Below, in pieces: positions 20,834 to 31,253 of a DNA stretch of 64,000 bases (its first letter is position 1; each line of letters starts with the position of its first letter). The stretch is from Haemophilus paraphrohaemolyticus (GTDB lineage Bacteria; Pseudomonadota; Gammaproteobacteria; Enterobacterales; Pasteurellaceae): NCBI RefSeq assembly GCF_002015045.1, contig NZ_MUXX01000005.1, positions 27,618-91,617 of the forward strand, read 5' to 3'. The position numbers and the translations under genes are program-made. Under the pieces are notes generated by a model. It saw only the letters and a program-made list of their open reading frames with translations, ran no database searches and was not told the origin of the DNA.

Positions 20834-21442
20834 ATGGAATTTTTTATCCCGAAATCGGAAGTGATTTTTGAGGAAGAAATCAAAAAAAGCCGATTTATTA
20901 CCTACCTTCGCCACACTGAAGGAATGGAGCAATCCAAGGCGTTTTTAGCGGAGATGAAAGCATTGCATTCGTCCGCTCGCCATTGGTGTTGGGCGACGGT
21001 GGCTGGTACACCAAACGATTCGCAACAATATGGTTTTTCGGACGACGGTGAACCTTCGGGTACGGCGGGAAAGCCAATGTTGAATTATTTGCTTGGTTCG
21101 GGGTTGGGTGAAATTACTGCTGTAGTAGTGCGTTACTATGGCGGAATTCAGCTGGGTACTGGCGGATTGGTAAAGGCGTATGGCAACGGAGTGCAACAGG
21201 CATTGTTATCGCTTGATACGGTTCGCAAAGTATTGCGAGAAAACTACCGCTTGCAGTGTGAATATGAGCAATTTAATACGATCAGTCACTTGCTGCAGGA
21301 TTGGGATATTGAGATACTCGATCAGCAATTTTGCGAGAAAATCGAACTTCATTGGGCAATAAATCCCGTGCAGGTTGAACAAATCCAAGCCACGCTTACT
21401 CAACGTTTTGCGGGGCGATTGGAATTAGAAAAAGAAGAATAA
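20834..21442 (+). CDS. yigZ: YigZ (IMPACT) family protein
   Basis: 202 residues. IMPACT domain with SRFITYL, HWCWATVAG, GFSDDGEPSGTAGKPML and VVVRYYGGIQLGTGGLVKAYG, then a small ferredoxin-like C-terminal domain from ~135. Biochemical role unknown; relatives are linked to translation control. Heads the conserved yigZ-trkH-hemG cluster, 10 bases before trkH. Confidence 0.9.
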   Translation: MEFFIPKSEVIFEEEIKKSRFITYLRHTEGMEQSKAFLAEMKALHSSARHWCWATVAGTPNDSQQYGFSDDGEPSGTAGKPMLNYLLGSGLGEITAVVVRYYGGIQLGTGGLVKAYGNGVQQALLSLDTVRKVLRENYRLQCEYEQFNTISHLLQDWDIEILDQQFCEKIELHWAINPVQVEQIQATLTQRFAGRLELEKEE

Positions 21443-21452
21443 AGAAGGTCAA

Positions 21453-22931
21453 ATGCAATTTCTAACCATTATTCGCATTGTTGGCGTGTTAGTGATGAGC
21501 TTTTCTCTCACGATGCTTTTGCCTGCTGCGGTCGCCTTGATTTATGGGGATGGCGGTGGACGAGAGTTCTTGGAGTCTTTTGCCCTCACATTTGCTGTCG
21601 GGGCGACTCTTTGGTGGTTCTGCCGTGATTACAAAGATCAGTTGCGTTCCCGTGAGGGTTTTCTGATTGTGGTGCTATTCTGGATTGTATTGGGCAGCCT
21701 TGGTGCTGTGCCATTTATTCTGCTTGAACACCCAGATTTGAATTTCAGTGAGTCGATTTTTGAGTCTTTTTCAGGGCTGACGACCACAGGTGCAACGGTA
21801 ATTACAGGGCTGGATGATCTGCCCAAAGCCATCTTGTTCTACCGCCAATTTTTGCAATGGTTAGGCGGAATGGGGATCATCGTATTAGCGATTGCGATTA
21901 TCCCGATGATGGGGTTGGGTAAGCTCTATCGGGCGGAAATGCCAGGCCCACTCAAAGACGAGCGAATGCAACCGCGGATCGCAGAAGTGGCGAAAATGCT
22001 GTGGCAAATTTATCTTTCGCTCACAATTTTGTGCGGGCTAGCATATTGGCTGGCGGGAATGACACCTTTTGATGCGATTTCGCACAGTTTTACGACCATT
22101 TCGATAGGTGGATTCTCAACCCATGATGCCAGCATTGGCTATTTCAACAGCATTACGATTAACTACATTACAGTCTTTTTCTTACTGATTTCGTCTTGTA
22201 ACTTCGCTTTGCATTTTACCTTGTTTAGCCAGTTGAAAGATCCCAAAGAGAAACGCAAAAGCTCGGTGTTGCAACGCCTTTATTGGCGAGATTACGAGTT
22301 CCGCTCGTTTTTGTTTATCCAAATTGCGTTGTTTGCGATTTGCGTGGCGGTGCTCAGCCTTTACAACTATTTCAGCATCACTGATACTACTATTGACCAA
22401 GTGTTGTTTGAATCGGTGTCAATTTCCACTACTGCCGGTTTTGGAGTAACAGACTTCAGTCAATGGTCATCATTTTTACCGACCTTACTAATTTTAGCCT
22501 CTTTTATTGGTGGTTGTGCAGGTTCAACAGGAGGGGGCTTGAAGGTAATTCGCGTGCTGCTGCTCTATTTGCAAATGAACCGCGAAATCCACCGGTTCGT
22601 GCATCCGAATTCAATTAAGCCGATTAAGCTAGGTAAATCTGTGCTTTCCGACCGTATTGAAGAAGGCATTTGGGCGTTTTTCTCTGCTTATATTTTCGTC
22701 TTTATTCTCTGTTGGTTAATGGCGATTTTGTGTGGAATGCAGTCATTCGATGCTTTTAATGCGGTTTTAGCAAGCCTGAATAACCTTGGACCTGCATTGG
22801 GTAGCGTGAGCACCAACTTCACCCAGGTGCCTGATGAGGCAAAATGGGTAATGACTTTTGCGATGGTGTGCGGGCGTTTGGAAGTGTTTACCTTACTTGT
22901 GATTTTAAGCCCTGTTTTTTGGAAAGATTAA
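21453..22931 (+). CDS. trkH: Trk-type potassium uptake membrane subunit TrkH
   Basis: 492 residues, highly hydrophobic, four repeated pore units with selectivity-filter strands: GLTTTGATV, SFTTISIGGFS, STTAGFGVTD and SLNNLGPALG. Works with the NAD-binding gate TrkA, which is not in this window. GAAGGTCAA ribosome site; hemG begins two bases after its stop. Confidence 0.95.
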   Translation: MQFLTIIRIVGVLVMSFSLTMLLPAAVALIYGDGGGREFLESFALTFAVGATLWWFCRDYKDQLRSREGFLIVVLFWIVLGSLGAVPFILLEHPDLNFSESIFESFSGLTTTGATVITGLDDLPKAILFYRQFLQWLGGMGIIVLAIAIIPMMGLGKLYRAEMPGPLKDERMQPRIAEVAKMLWQIYLSLTILCGLAYWLAGMTPFDAISHSFTTISIGGFSTHDASIGYFNSITINYITVFFLLISSCNFALHFTLFSQLKDPKEKRKSSVLQRLYWRDYEFRSFLFIQIALFAICVAVLSLYNYFSITDTTIDQVLFESVSISTTAGFGVTDFSQWSSFLPTLLILASFIGGCAGSTGGGLKVIRVLLLYLQMNREIHRFVHPNSIKPIKLGKSVLSDRIEEGIWAFFSAYIFVFILCWLMAILCGMQSFDAFNAVLASLNNLGPALGSVSTNFTQVPDEAKWVMTFAMVCGRLEVFTLLVILSPVFWKD

Positions 22932-22933
22932 CA

Positions 22934-23464
22934 ATGAAAACCCTGATTTTATATTTTACGACCGATGGTCAAACCAAAAAGATTGCCGACAAGCTTGCCG
23001 AGCAAATCAATCACGATGTAGAAGTGATTTCACTGCAAAATCAAGCGGTCGATTTTGCCGAAAAATTAGCGAATGCCGACCAAATTGTGATTGGGGCATC
23101 AATTCGCTATGGGCATTTTAATCCGCTGGTGTATCAGTTTGTGGCGGAGCATCAAACAGTGTTAAATCAGAAAAAATCTGCATTTTTCAGCGTAAATTTA
23201 ACCGCTCGCAAACCGAACCGCAGAACGGCTGAAAATAATGTTTACGTGCGAAAATTTCTCGCCAAAATTGCGTGGCAACCCAAATACGTGGAAGTGATTG
23301 CAGGGGCGTTACTTTACCCGCGTTATAAGTTTTTCGATCGTGTGATGATTCAGTTCATTATGAAGCTAACCAAAGGCGAAACTGATACTCGCAAAGAGTA
23401 TGAATTTACTGATTGGGCACAGGTAGAACGGCTTGGGAAGTTGTTGGATGTGGGGCTAAAGTAA
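22934..23464 (+). CDS. hemG: Menaquinone-dependent protoporphyrinogen IX oxidase HemG
   Basis: 176 residues from ATG 22934, just after the trkH stop (a longer frame from 22844 is inside trkH and unlikely). Flavodoxin fold: LILYFTTDGQTKKIADKLA binds FMN, IVIGASIRYGHFNPLVYQFV is the second loop, followed by the long HemG insert NLTARKPNRRTAENNVYVRKF. Oxidises protoporphyrinogen IX in haem synthesis, passing electrons to menaquinone. Confidence 0.92.
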   Translation: MKTLILYFTTDGQTKKIADKLAEQINHDVEVISLQNQAVDFAEKLANADQIVIGASIRYGHFNPLVYQFVAEHQTVLNQKKSAFFSVNLTARKPNRRTAENNVYVRKFLAKIAWQPKYVEVIAGALLYPRYKFFDRVMIQFIMKLTKGETDTRKEYEFTDWAQVERLGKLLDVGLK

Positions 23465-23505
23465 AGAGATGTAAATTTTCTATCTAAAAATGAGATAATG
23501 CGTAT

Positions 23506-23541
23506 AATCGCCCGCGTGTTCACAATCGTGGGCGATTTTTT
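23506..23541 (+). terminator. Terminator between hemG and mscL
   Basis: AATCGCCCGCG/CGTGGGCGATT stem (one G-T pair), 10-base loop, then TTTTT. It ends only 17 bases before the mscL ATG. Confidence 0.8.
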
Positions 23542-23558
23542 ATTTTAAGGAAAACAAC

Positions 23559-23957
23559 ATGAGCATTTTAAAAGAGTTTCGTGAATTTGCCGTGAAAGGC
23601 AATGTAGTTGATATGGCAGTCGGTGTGATCATCGGTGGCGCATTCGGTAAAATCGTGTCTTCTTTAGTAAGCGATGTGATTATGCCACCTATCGGTTGGC
23701 TCATCGGCGGCGTAGATTTCAAAGATTTAGCGATTGAAATCGCACCTGCAAAAGAAGGTGCTGAAGCGGTAATGTTGAAATACGGTGCATTCATTCAAAA
23801 CGTATTCGACTTCTTAATCATTGCGATTGCTGTATTCGGTATGGTAAAAATCATCAATTCACTTAAGAAAACCCCTGCACCAGAGCCAGAAAAAGTACCA
23901 GAGCCAACAGCTGAAGAGAAATTACTTGCTGAAATTCGTGATTTATTGAAAAAATAA
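23559..23957 (+). CDS. mscL: Large-conductance mechanosensitive channel MscL
   Basis: 132 residues with the gate helix [33 protein letters not shown], a second membrane helix ([18 protein letters not shown]) and the charged C-terminal bundle [12 protein letters not shown]. Pentameric safety valve opened by membrane tension. Flanked by terminators on both sides, so monocistronic, with a TAAGGAAA site. Confidence 0.96.
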   Translation: MSILKEFREFAVKGNVVDMAVGVIIGGAFGKIVSSLVSDVIMPPIGWLIGGVDFKDLAIEIAPAKEGAEAVMLKYGAFIQNVFDFLIIAIAVFGMVKIINSLKKTPAPEPEKVPEPTAEEKLLAEIRDLLKK

Positions 23958-23978
23958 TTCTCTGATTTTTCAGAAACA

Positions 23979-24006
23979 AAAGGCTAATCTTTCGATTAGC
24001 CTTTTA
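23979..24006. terminator. Terminator after mscL
   Basis: 10-bp stem AAAGGCTAAT/ATTAGCCTTT with a CTTTCG loop and T-rich tail; also 14 bases past the end of tusB on the other strand. Confidence 0.85.
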
Positions 24007-24019
24007 TGCTTTATAGCGT

Positions 24020-24286
24020 TTATAAACTCATTTGCGGATAAAACGCTTCAGTTAATTTTACCGCTTGCTCAAGAGAAATAGTTTTCACGGTAGTGGTTAG
24101 GTTTCGAGCTTGGAGATCTTGGGCAAGAGCAACTACATTTTCACGGTTTGTAAAAAGTTGCGGATTTTTGACCGCTTGTAACACGCCGTCTTGCCATAAA
24201 AGTAGGGCATCGGTGGGTTGTAATTGGGCAAGCAAGGTAGTGAGTTCTTGCTTGTCATATTGGGCTTTGGATAAAGTATAAAGCAT
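24020..24286 (-). CDS. tusB: Sulfurtransferase complex subunit TusB
   Basis: 88 residues matching TusB/DsrH (MLYTLSKAQYD, DALLLWQDGVLQAV). Part of the TusBCD heterohexamer that relays sulfur from TusA to TusE in tRNA 2-thiouridine synthesis. Last of the yheO-tusDCB cluster; in E. coli rpsL follows, here mscL lies opposite. Confidence 0.88.
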   Translation of the reverse strand: MLYTLSKAQYDKQELTTLLAQLQPTDALLLWQDGVLQAVKNPQLFTNRENVVALAQDLQARNLTTTVKTISLEQAVKLTEAFYPQMSL

Positions 24287-24305
24287 TTTATCTCCTCGTA
24301 TTTGC

Positions 24306-24674
24306 CTAAAATGTCAGTACTTTTTCAGCTTGATGCAACACTTCAAACAACCTGTTTTTACTCACTTTTTGAGCCTCTTTTAGCACAAGCTCTGAATTGT
24401 CTAATCCGCGTTCTGCAAGGCTTTCTTGGCAGATAAAACATTCCGTCAAGTCGTAAAGCTCAATCAGTTTAAAGGTCGCAATATGGTCTTTTTGGAGTAA
24501 CAATTCAGGCTGTTGGTTGGCGAGCAGATTAAATACGCCATCGTTAAGGAAACAGATAGCAAGCTCTTCTTCATCACAAAACGCACTAGCGGCAAGCAAG
24601 GCATCCAACCCTTCACGGCTGATGCTAGAACCAAACGGTGGTTGGGTAAATAAAATGGCTAATTTATATTTCAT
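24306..24674 (-). CDS. tusC: Sulfurtransferase complex subunit TusC
   Basis: 122 residues, DsrF-like (KLAILFTQPPFGSSISREGLDALLAASAF). Its stop lies 19 bases before tusB and its start is one base from the tusD stop. Structural partner of TusD. Confidence 0.9.
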   Translation of the reverse strand: MKYKLAILFTQPPFGSSISREGLDALLAASAFCDEEELAICFLNDGVFNLLANQQPELLLQKDHIATFKLIELYDLTECFICQESLAERGLDNSELVLKEAQKVSKNRLFEVLHQAEKVLTF

Positions 24675-24675
24675 T

Positions 24676-25029
24676 TTAAAAGGTCAGTAATCTATCGGCT
24701 TTGAGCACTGCTTGGCTAAATTCGCCTAAGCCTGCCAGAATAAAAGGCTCGGCAAGGTTTTCTTCGACAATGCCTCGACGCTGTGCAGCAGAGATGCACA
24801 AATGCAATGACAAGCGGTGTTTTTCTGCTAATTTTTTCCAATGTTCTACTAAATTCACTTCATCGCTAGCGGGATTAACCAACACATTCGCATTGCTTAC
24901 GCCATTTTGGAAGAAAAAAATCTGGCTGATTTCGTGCCCCGCTTCCAGCAATTTTTCTGCAAATTGATAGGCTAAATATGCCGCTTGTGCACCATACACT
25001 TCGCCTTTTACTGCTAAAACATACTGCAT
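24676..25029 (-). CDS. tusD: Sulfurtransferase complex catalytic subunit TusD
   Basis: 117 residues. C78 in [12 protein letters not shown] aligns with the persulfide-carrying cysteine of E. coli TusD. Start overlaps the stop of the yheO homologue by one base. Confidence 0.92.
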   Translation of the reverse strand: MQYVLAVKGEVYGAQAAYLAYQFAEKLLEAGHEISQIFFFQNGVSNANVLVNPASDEVNLVEHWKKLAEKHRLSLHLCISAAQRRGIVEENLAEPFILAGLGEFSQAVLKADRLLTF

Positions 25030-25703
25030 TATTCGTCTCCTTTCTCTTCTGCACCTTGCTTAATTTGGCGGATGTAAAGGTAAACCGTATGGCGAGAAAT
25101 ATTCAACCGTTCCGCGACTTGGTTGATTGCCTCTTTAATATCAAAAATCCCTTTCTCAAACAGCGACACCACAATTTGGCGATTTTTATTATTGTTAGCA
25201 ACCGTGCGATCGCTCATCACCTCTTCAATGGTGCGGTCGATGGTTTGAGCAACCAGATCTTCGACTGAGCTAGCGAAATTAACGGAAGTATCGTTTTCTT
25301 CCGCTGGAGGGAAAAAGGCATTTAAGAACTGCGAGGTCGGCACATCCAAGTTCATATTGATGCAAACAAACCCTATCACGTGCTGTTTGCGGTTTCGAAT
25401 AGCGATGGTGACTGATTTCATCAATACGCCCCCTCCTTTACCACGTGTGAAATACGGTTTGGAGACGCTGTCGGTTTGCATATTATGTAACGAGCGTAGA
25501 GCTTTGTCGGTTAATGGCGAGCCGATTTTTCTATCGGTGTTGTGTCCGTTTACCACGTAAATGGCGGAATGTTCGAGAAATTCGAGCGAATGTAACACGA
25601 TTTCGCAATGTTCGCCTAAAAGTGCGGCAATGCCGTCAATCACGGGAAAATAAGAGGCAAGAATAGCGTGATCTTCGTCGGTGTAGGGGGTGAAAGTGCT
25701 CAT
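25029..25703 (-). CDS. YheO-family transcriptional regulator (PAS plus HTH)
   Basis: 224 residues. The N-terminal PAS-like YheO domain (~1-125) has [34 protein letters not shown]-terminal HTH (~175-215) ends [16 protein letters not shown]. First gene of the yheO-tusDCB cluster; ligand and targets are unknown. Confidence 0.85.
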   Translation of the reverse strand: MSTFTPYTDEDHAILASYFPVIDGIAALLGEHCEIVLHSLEFLEHSAIYVVNGHNTDRKIGSPLTDKALRSLHNMQTDSVSKPYFTRGKGGGVLMKSVTIAIRNRKQHVIGFVCINMNLDVPTSQFLNAFFPPAEENDTSVNFASSVEDLVAQTIDRTIEEVMSDRTVANNNKNRQIVVSLFEKGIFDIKEAINQVAERLNISRHTVYLYIRQIKQGAEEKGDE

Positions 25704-25709
25704 TTGATT

Positions 25710-25784
25710 GTAGGGTGGGAGGTTATCCCACCAATTAACTGTTGATATGCAAATAAAAAATGGTGGGCTAAAAGCCCACCCTAC
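25710..25784. repeat. GTAGGGTGGG palindromic intergenic element
   Basis: 75 bp bounded by GTAGGGTGGG and CCCACCCTAC. Each half folds on its own: GGTGGGA/TCCCACC and GGTGGGC/GCCCACC. Lies between fkpA and yheO. Similar GTAGGG-ended elements are at 47292 and 51768. Confidence 0.75.
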
Positions 25785-25795
25785 ACATTACCTAA

Positions 25796-26512
25796 TTATT
25801 TAGCTGGTTTAAAATCCAACAATTCAATCTCAAATTTTAAGGTTGAATTCGCTGGGATTTTACCTGCCGAACGATCACCATAACCTAATGCAGGTGGAAC
25901 GACGATTTCCATTTTTCCACCTTTTTTGAGCATTGGAATGGCTTCAACCCACGCTGGGATTAACTGATCTAATTGAAATTCTACAGGGGCATTGCGGTCG
26001 TATGAGCTGTCAAATACCGTGCCATCAGGTAATGTGCCTTTATAGTGCACTTTAACCACATCCGTTTTGCTTGGGTTTGCCCCTTCGCCTGCTTTTTCAA
26101 TTTTATATAATAAGCCAGAATCCGTTTTTTTCACGCCTGCTGTTTTTGCATATTCTGCACGGAATTTATCGCCTTCTTCAATCGTTGCTTTTGATTTTTC
26201 CGCTTGAATTTTTTGCTCTTGTGAAGAGAGATAGCTATCTAATGCTTTCAATTGATTTTGTAAATCTTCATCGGTTAATTTACCTGTTTTTTTCAAGGTA
26301 TCTTGCACGCCTGCTAAGATTTTATCTTGGTTATAAGTGAATACCTCTTTTTGAGATTCCACAATCCCTTCGATATTTTTGCCCATCAACACGCCCACTG
26401 CGTATGATGAATCATCCACGAATTTTTTATCCGCTTTTTGCTCTGCCATCACAGAACCTGCAACCAATGTTGCCATTAATGTTGCAACTAAAGTAAATTT
26501 TTTGTTTAACAT
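25796..26512 (-). CDS. fkpA: Periplasmic FKBP-type peptidyl-prolyl isomerase FkpA
   Basis: 238 residues from ATG 26512, chosen for its TGAGGAATA site and because it yields a proper signal peptide (MLNKKFTLVATLMATLVAGSVMA, cleaved near 23). Helical dimerisation arm ~30-120, FKBP domain ~130-238 with [18 protein letters not shown] and LIPAWVEAIPMLKKGGKM. Foldase and chaperone of the periplasm. Divergent from slyX, as in E. coli. Confidence 0.93.
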   Translation of the reverse strand: MLNKKFTLVATLMATLVAGSVMAEQKADKKFVDDSSYAVGVLMGKNIEGIVESQKEVFTYNQDKILAGVQDTLKKTGKLTDEDLQNQLKALDSYLSSQEQKIQAEKSKATIEEGDKFRAEYAKTAGVKKTDSGLLYKIEKAGEGANPSKTDVVKVHYKGTLPDGTVFDSSYDRNAPVEFQLDQLIPAWVEAIPMLKKGGKMEIVVPPALGYGDRSAGKIPANSTLKFEIELLDFKPAK

Positions 26513-26596
26513 CCTATATTCCTCATAAAAGATTGGTAAGATATAGCTCAATAGAGTAAAGTGTATTTCTTTTTTAGACAACCTTTTTTATTAAAA

Positions 26597-26818
26597 ATGC
26601 CCTCAGATCTTGAATTATTTAACAGAATTGAAGAACTTGAAACCAAAGTTGCCTTTCAAGAAGCAACGATCGAAGAATTAAATCAAGCTTTGATCGATCA
26701 ACAATTCGCCCTCGATAAACTCCAGACCCAAGTTCGCCATTTGGCGGAAAAATTCAAAGGCATCTCAGCAAGTAACGTAGCTTCGCGCGAAGAAGAAACG
26801 CCACCGCCACATTATTAA
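26597..26818 (+). CDS. slyX: SlyX family protein
   Basis: 73 residues, a single heptad-patterned helix ([21 protein letters not shown]) and the diagnostic ending ETPPPHY. The ATG at 26597 gives the family length; an upstream in-frame ATG at 26561 overlaps the fkpA promoter. Function unknown. Confidence 0.9.
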   Translation: MPSDLELFNRIEELETKVAFQEATIEELNQALIDQQFALDKLQTQVRHLAEKFKGISASNVASREEETPPPHY

Positions 26819-26827
26819 TCTACAATT

Positions 26828-27895
26828 ATGTTGTATTTACAAAAACTCCTGCTTATTCGCCGATTTTTCTCCACATTGGCATTCTTTTCAATGCAAACGG
26901 TCTTTTTTATCTACCTTCAGAAAAAAGGACTGAGTAACAGCGAAATCGCCTTTTCGCTCTCGCTACTGTTTTTCTGCAATCAAGCACTTGCCATTTTTGC
27001 GGGTATCTGGGGCGATCGCTTTGGGCTTGCCAAAATGATGTTGCTTGGTTGCTTTTTAGATGTGCTTGCTTACATCTTTTTCCTCTCGGCAGATCACTAC
27101 TTTCTCTTGCTACTCGCTACCACCTGTTTTGGTCTAGGGAGTTGCTTATTCGGCACGAATGCCAAAGCTTGTTTACTCGCGATTGCTGGCAATGAATATG
27201 CTGAAAAAACACGTCTGCAAGGCAAATACCTCAAAGTCACATCAATGTCTTCAATGGGTGCCCCACTTTTGGTGATTCCGTTTATTAAGTACGATCACAT
27301 CAATGCTCTCATTTGGGCGTGCTTTGCGATTGAAGCGATTTTATTTGTGCTGATGATTAAGCCGTTTTCACAAATACAAGCGGTGCAAAAATTGGTCAAA
27401 TTTCGCTTTTCGCAAATCCGTGACATTATGACCAAAGATTTTCTCTTTGTGCATTTGATGCTCTTTATCCCGCTTTCGATAGCAACCTCGTTTTTCGTGA
27501 TTTTCCCGTTTTTGTTCGACAACAAACTGGGTATGCCCGAACATTCACCGATTGCGTTGTTTGTGAATGGTTTGCTCACCGTGCTTTTGCAAAGCATTTT
27601 TTCACGCAAAATTAACCTCACTCCAAAACAAACCGCTTGGGTTGCACCAATTTTGGCGGTCGGGATTGTCGTGCCGTGGTTTTTGACTTTACATTATTTG
27701 TCAATTTACACTGCTTATCTTTACTTAGTCATTTTCACCGTCATTGAGGTTTATGCTCTCACGGCAATGGCAAATTTGCTGGTGAAATTCGACAACGGTA
27801 CGCATCGAGGCTTTATTTTTGGTGCATCCCGCTTATTGCTTTCTCTCGCAACAGTAGGCGTAATGAACTTGATTCCGCATTTGTTTTTGGTGTAA
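26828..27895 (+). CDS. MFS transporter, 11-12 helices
   Basis: 355 residues, membrane protein with the MFS loop signature GIWGDRFGLAKMMLLG between helices 2 and 3. Resembles small bacterial multidrug-type carriers; substrate not assignable. Nine bases after slyX and two bases before crcB, so the three are probably co-transcribed. Confidence 0.8.
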   Translation: MLYLQKLLLIRRFFSTLAFFSMQTVFFIYLQKKGLSNSEIAFSLSLLFFCNQALAIFAGIWGDRFGLAKMMLLGCFLDVLAYIFFLSADHYFLLLLATTCFGLGSCLFGTNAKACLLAIAGNEYAEKTRLQGKYLKVTSMSSMGAPLLVIPFIKYDHINALIWACFAIEAILFVLMIKPFSQIQAVQKLVKFRFSQIRDIMTKDFLFVHLMLFIPLSIATSFFVIFPFLFDNKLGMPEHSPIALFVNGLLTVLLQSIFSRKINLTPKQTAWVAPILAVGIVVPWFLTLHYLSIYTAYLYLVIFTVIEVYALTAMANLLVKFDNGTHRGFIFGASRLLLSLATVGVMNLIPHLFLV

Positions 27896-27897
27896 TA

Positions 27898-28263
27898 ATG
27901 ATAAACCTATTACTCATTTCTCTTGGCGCAGTTGCAGGGGCAATTGCCCGCTGGTTACTTGGGTTATGGCTTAACCCTATTTTCACTACTTTTGCTTTTG
28001 GTACGCTAATTGCGAATTGGGTGGGCTGTTTGTTGATTGGGATTGCAATGGGGTTATCACTGCACGATCAGCAGAAATTACTGATTATCACGGGATTCCT
28101 TGGCAGTTTCACCACTTTTTCTAGCTTTTCTGCGGAATTAAGTGAGAAACTCTTAACAGGAAAATGGCTGGAATTTAGTTTAACGTTAGGATTGCATCTG
28201 GTCGGTGGAATTTTATTGACTGTGATGGGCATTATTCTTACTAGAATGGTGGTAAGCGGTTGA
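27898..28263 (+). CDS. crcB: Fluoride channel CrcB/Fluc
   Basis: 121 residues with four helices and the family motifs GAVAGAIARW, GTLIANWVGCLLIG (pore asparagine) and TGFLGSFTTFSSFS (phenylalanine box and sodium site). Exports fluoride as a dual-topology dimer. No fluoride riboswitch is visible; the gene follows the MFS gene directly. Confidence 0.93.
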   Translation: MINLLLISLGAVAGAIARWLLGLWLNPIFTTFAFGTLIANWVGCLLIGIAMGLSLHDQQKLLIITGFLGSFTTFSSFSAELSEKLLTGKWLEFSLTLGLHLVGGILLTVMGIILTRMVVSG

Positions 28264-28297
28264 TTTTATAGAGTAATTTGTAAATCTGAGATAAAAC

Positions 28298-28319
28298 AAA
28301 ACCGCTTGAAAGCGGTTTT
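28298..28319. terminator. Terminator between convergent crcB and dcuB
   Basis: AAAACCGCTT/AAGCGGTTTT hairpin with a very short loop; the arms contain part of the uptake core (AAGCGGT). Confidence 0.7.
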
Positions 28320-28364
28320 ATTGATGTAAATAACATTGGGCATGTTTGCCATGCCCAAACATAC

Positions 28365-29687
28365 TTAAAGTAATACGTTAGACAATAGTAAGCCAAATAC
28401 TAAGCAGAATGCCATACTTAATAAGCCTGGAAGCATAAAGCTATGATTGAAAATGTATTTACCGATTTTGGTTGTACCTGTGGTATCAAAGTCAATTGAT
28501 GCAATAATCGGACCATAGTTAGGCACGAAGAAGTATCCATTTACTGCTACAAATACCCCGATTAAAATCGGTGCTGGGATGCCTAATGCGATCCCAAGTG
28601 GGAATAAGGTTGCTACTGTCGCGCCTTGGCTGTTTACTAACACAGAAAGTACGAATAATGCAAAAGCAAATGCCCAAGGTGCGGTTTGTACTAAACCTTC
28701 AACTAAACCTTTTACTTCCGCCATGTGGGCTTGCATTAAGGTGTCACCTAACCACGCGATACCGAAGATTGCAATCACCGCACGCATACCCGCGTGGAAA
28801 ACAGAACCTTTAGTGATTTCTGTTCCGTCTGGTTTACAAGTGAAGATAATTAATGCACCAATTGAAAGCATAATGATTTCGATAGTGTGTGCCATTCCCA
28901 TTGGTTTGCCATCAAAAACCGGGCGGAGTGAAGGCATAGCCCCCATTAACACGACAAGCAATGCACCGAATAAGAAGAGTGAAACTGACACTTTTGCCGT
29001 TTTGCTCACTTCAATTTCCGTAGAACTTGCAGTTGAGTTAAAGGTATCTGCATATTTTGGATCTTTCAAACGGCGTTGATATTCTGGATCATCTTTGAGC
29101 TCTTTACCCATTTTGTTCACAAATACGCATGCCAATAAAATACCTGCAAGAGTAGATGGAATCGTCACTATCAACACATCACCTAAGTGAATACCTTGTG
29201 GCTCAAGGAATGCAACAACCGCAACAACAGCTGCTGCAATTGGGCTTGCAACAATGGCAAATTGAGAAGCAATTACCGCCATTGAAAGAGGACGTTCTGG
29301 GCGAATGCCACTATGACGACTTACTTCAGCAATCACAGGAAGAACCGAATATGCAACATGTCCTGTTCCAGCCAATACGGTAAATGTCCACGTAACCAGC
29401 GGTGCAATAAATGTAATATGTTTCGGATTTCGTCGTAAAATGTTGGTTGCGATTTTGATCATATAATCCAAACCGCCTGCAGCTTGCATTGCAGCCGCAG
29501 CAGAAACTACCGCCATAATCATAAACATTACATCAATCGGCAAACCAGCTGGTTTTAAGCCAAAACCGAAAGAAAGAATGGCTAAACCTAAACCACCAAA
29601 CACACCCAAACCAATCCCGCCTACGCGTGCACCGACTAAGATACAGAGCAACACAATGGCGAATTGCACAAGAAACATTGTAGACAT
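28365..29687 (-). CDS. dcuB: Anaerobic C4-dicarboxylate transporter DcuB
   Basis: 440 residues, Dcu family, with [48 protein letters not shown] and [12 protein letters not shown]. These features are closer to DcuB than DcuA of E. coli. Exchanges fumarate for succinate during fumarate respiration and so pairs functionally with frdABCD. The divergent gap to dapF holds TGATTAAAAATCA near 29741, an FNR-like dyad with one base too many between the halves. Confidence 0.9.
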   Translation of the reverse strand: MSTMFLVQFAIVLLCILVGARVGGIGLGVFGGLGLAILSFGFGLKPAGLPIDVMFMIMAVVSAAAAMQAAGGLDYMIKIATNILRRNPKHITFIAPLVTWTFTVLAGTGHVAYSVLPVIAEVSRHSGIRPERPLSMAVIASQFAIVASPIAAAVVAVVAFLEPQGIHLGDVLIVTIPSTLAGILLACVFVNKMGKELKDDPEYQRRLKDPKYADTFNSTASSTEIEVSKTAKVSVSLFLFGALLVVLMGAMPSLRPVFDGKPMGMAHTIEIIMLSIGALIIFTCKPDGTEITKGSVFHAGMRAVIAIFGIAWLGDTLMQAHMAEVKGLVEGLVQTAPWAFAFALFVLSVLVNSQGATVATLFPLGIALGIPAPILIGVFVAVNGYFFVPNYGPIIASIDFDTTGTTKIGKYIFNHSFMLPGLLSMAFCLVFGLLLSNVLL

Positions 29688-29826
29688 TTGAACAACTCCG
29701 TTATAATTTAGAAAGAAATCCCCATAATTTGAGGTTACGACTGATTAAAAATCACCGCTAACTATATCATAAACAAATCTAATCTCTACTATTAGATTTA
29801 ATTAAAATCAAAAAATAGGAAAAAAT

Positions 29827-30651
29827 ATGCAGTTTTCAAAAATGCACGGTTTGGGTAACGACTTTATGGTGATCGATGGCGTCACGCAAAACGTGTTTCT
29901 GACCCCCGACATCATCCGACAACTTTCCGACCGTCATCGTGGCATCGGCTTCGACCAACTTCTATTAGTTGAACCCCCTTATGACCCAGAGTTAGACTTT
30001 CACTACCGCATTTTTAACGCCGATGGCAGCGAAGTGTCGCAATGCGGCAACGGTGCACGCTGTTTTGCCCGTTTCGTGACATTAAAAGGCTTAACTAACA
30101 AGCCTAATATTCACGTCAGCACAGCCAAAGGCAAAATGATCTTAAGCCTCAAAGATGATGGCAAAGTGCGTGTAAATATGGGTGAACCGATTTGGGAACC
30201 CGCACAAGTGCCGTTTACTGCCAATAAATTCGAGAAAAACTACATTCTCCGTACCGACCTACAAACCGTGCTCTGTGGCGTTGTGTCTATGGGCAACCCA
30301 CACTGTGTATTACAAGTTGAAAACATCGACACTGCCCCAGTGTTACAACTTGGTCCATTGCTTGAAAACCACGAACGCTTCCCAGAACGAGCTAACATTG
30401 GCTTTATGCAAGTGCTCAATCGCAATCATATCAAACTCCGTGTTTTCGAACGTGGTGCGGGCGAAACGCAGGCCTGTGGCAGCGGTGCGTGCGGTGCAGT
30501 TGCCGTCGGCATTATGCAAGGCGTATTAAACAGCAAAGTACAGGTAGATTTACCTGGTGGCTCACTTTGGATTGAATGGGACGGTGTTGGTCACCCGCTT
30601 TATATGACAGGCGATGCAACGCATATTTATGATGGGTTTATCAAACTCTAA
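29827..30651 (+). CDS. dapF: Diaminopimelate epimerase
   Basis: 274 residues with the two catalytic cysteines in [13 protein letters not shown] and [17 protein letters not shown]. Converts LL- to meso-diaminopimelate for lysine and peptidoglycan synthesis. Opening [15 protein letters not shown] is typical. AGGAAAAA site; the lipoprotein gene follows after 13 bases. Confidence 0.97.
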   Translation: MQFSKMHGLGNDFMVIDGVTQNVFLTPDIIRQLSDRHRGIGFDQLLLVEPPYDPELDFHYRIFNADGSEVSQCGNGARCFARFVTLKGLTNKPNIHVSTAKGKMILSLKDDGKVRVNMGEPIWEPAQVPFTANKFEKNYILRTDLQTVLCGVVSMGNPHCVLQVENIDTAPVLQLGPLLENHERFPERANIGFMQVLNRNHIKLRVFERGAGETQACGSGACGAVAVGIMQGVLNSKVQVDLPGGSLWIEWDGVGHPLYMTGDATHIYDGFIKL

Positions 30652-30664
30652 TTAAGGAAATTCT

Positions 30665-31234
30665 ATGTTTAAAAAATCGTTTATTTTCGCATTACCATTC
30701 ATAGTAACCGCTTGCTCTTCCAGCAATCAACCAGAAGAGGCATTTCCAGGTCAATTTGCGGATGCAGATTATGTCCTTTCTGACCAAGATGCACAAAAAT
30801 GGGTGGCAGAAAGCGAACAGGCTCGTCAATGTATTTATCCAAATTTGACCCGTATTCAACAAAATCATTTTTCAAAAGAAGATAGCTATATCCATGCTCA
30901 ATATGTTTTCTTCTACCCGCTTGAAAAAGTCATTGGCGAAGAATATGTCAAAATTCTACAATCCGATGAAAAATCCATGGGCTATGCACAATATCAATTC
31001 AAAAAATTTAAAGATAAGCCCACCGAGCTCCAACCTTTAACAGCCCAGCAATGCGAAACACTGCGAGCACAAGCCCGCGATGATTTAGCTGTTGTCAAAG
31101 GGCAATACAAAAGCGGAATGGTGGAAGAAACAAAAACCGCAAGCGACGACAAGAAAAACAGCGATGGCGTTGCCACCAACCAAAATAAATTCTTCTTTGA
31201 TATTATCAAATGGGGATCGGCGTTATTGCTCTAA
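30665..31234 (+). CDS. Predicted lipoprotein downstream of dapF
   Basis: 189 residues with a short signal and lipobox VTAC (Cys17), so probably membrane-anchored. The mature part is polar, has two further cysteines (RQCIYPN and QQCETLR) that could form a disulfide, and ends in a hydrophobic [14 protein letters not shown]. It resembles a conserved Pasteurellaceae lipoprotein family I cannot name with confidence. Likely co-transcribed with dapF; the uptake-signal hairpin after it would end the message. Confidence 0.7.
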   Translation: MFKKSFIFALPFIVTACSSSNQPEEAFPGQFADADYVLSDQDAQKWVAESEQARQCIYPNLTRIQQNHFSKEDSYIHAQYVFFYPLEKVIGEEYVKILQSDEKSMGYAQYQFKKFKDKPTELQPLTAQQCETLRAQARDDLAVVKGQYKSGMVEETKTASDDKKNSDGVATNQNKFFFDIIKWGSALLL

Positions 31235-31253
31235 TCAGCGAACAGCGAATATC

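Noticed and set aside
29735..29755. FNR site upstream of dcuB
   Set aside because: TGAT and ATCA halves are separated by five rather than four bases; not convincing without binding data.
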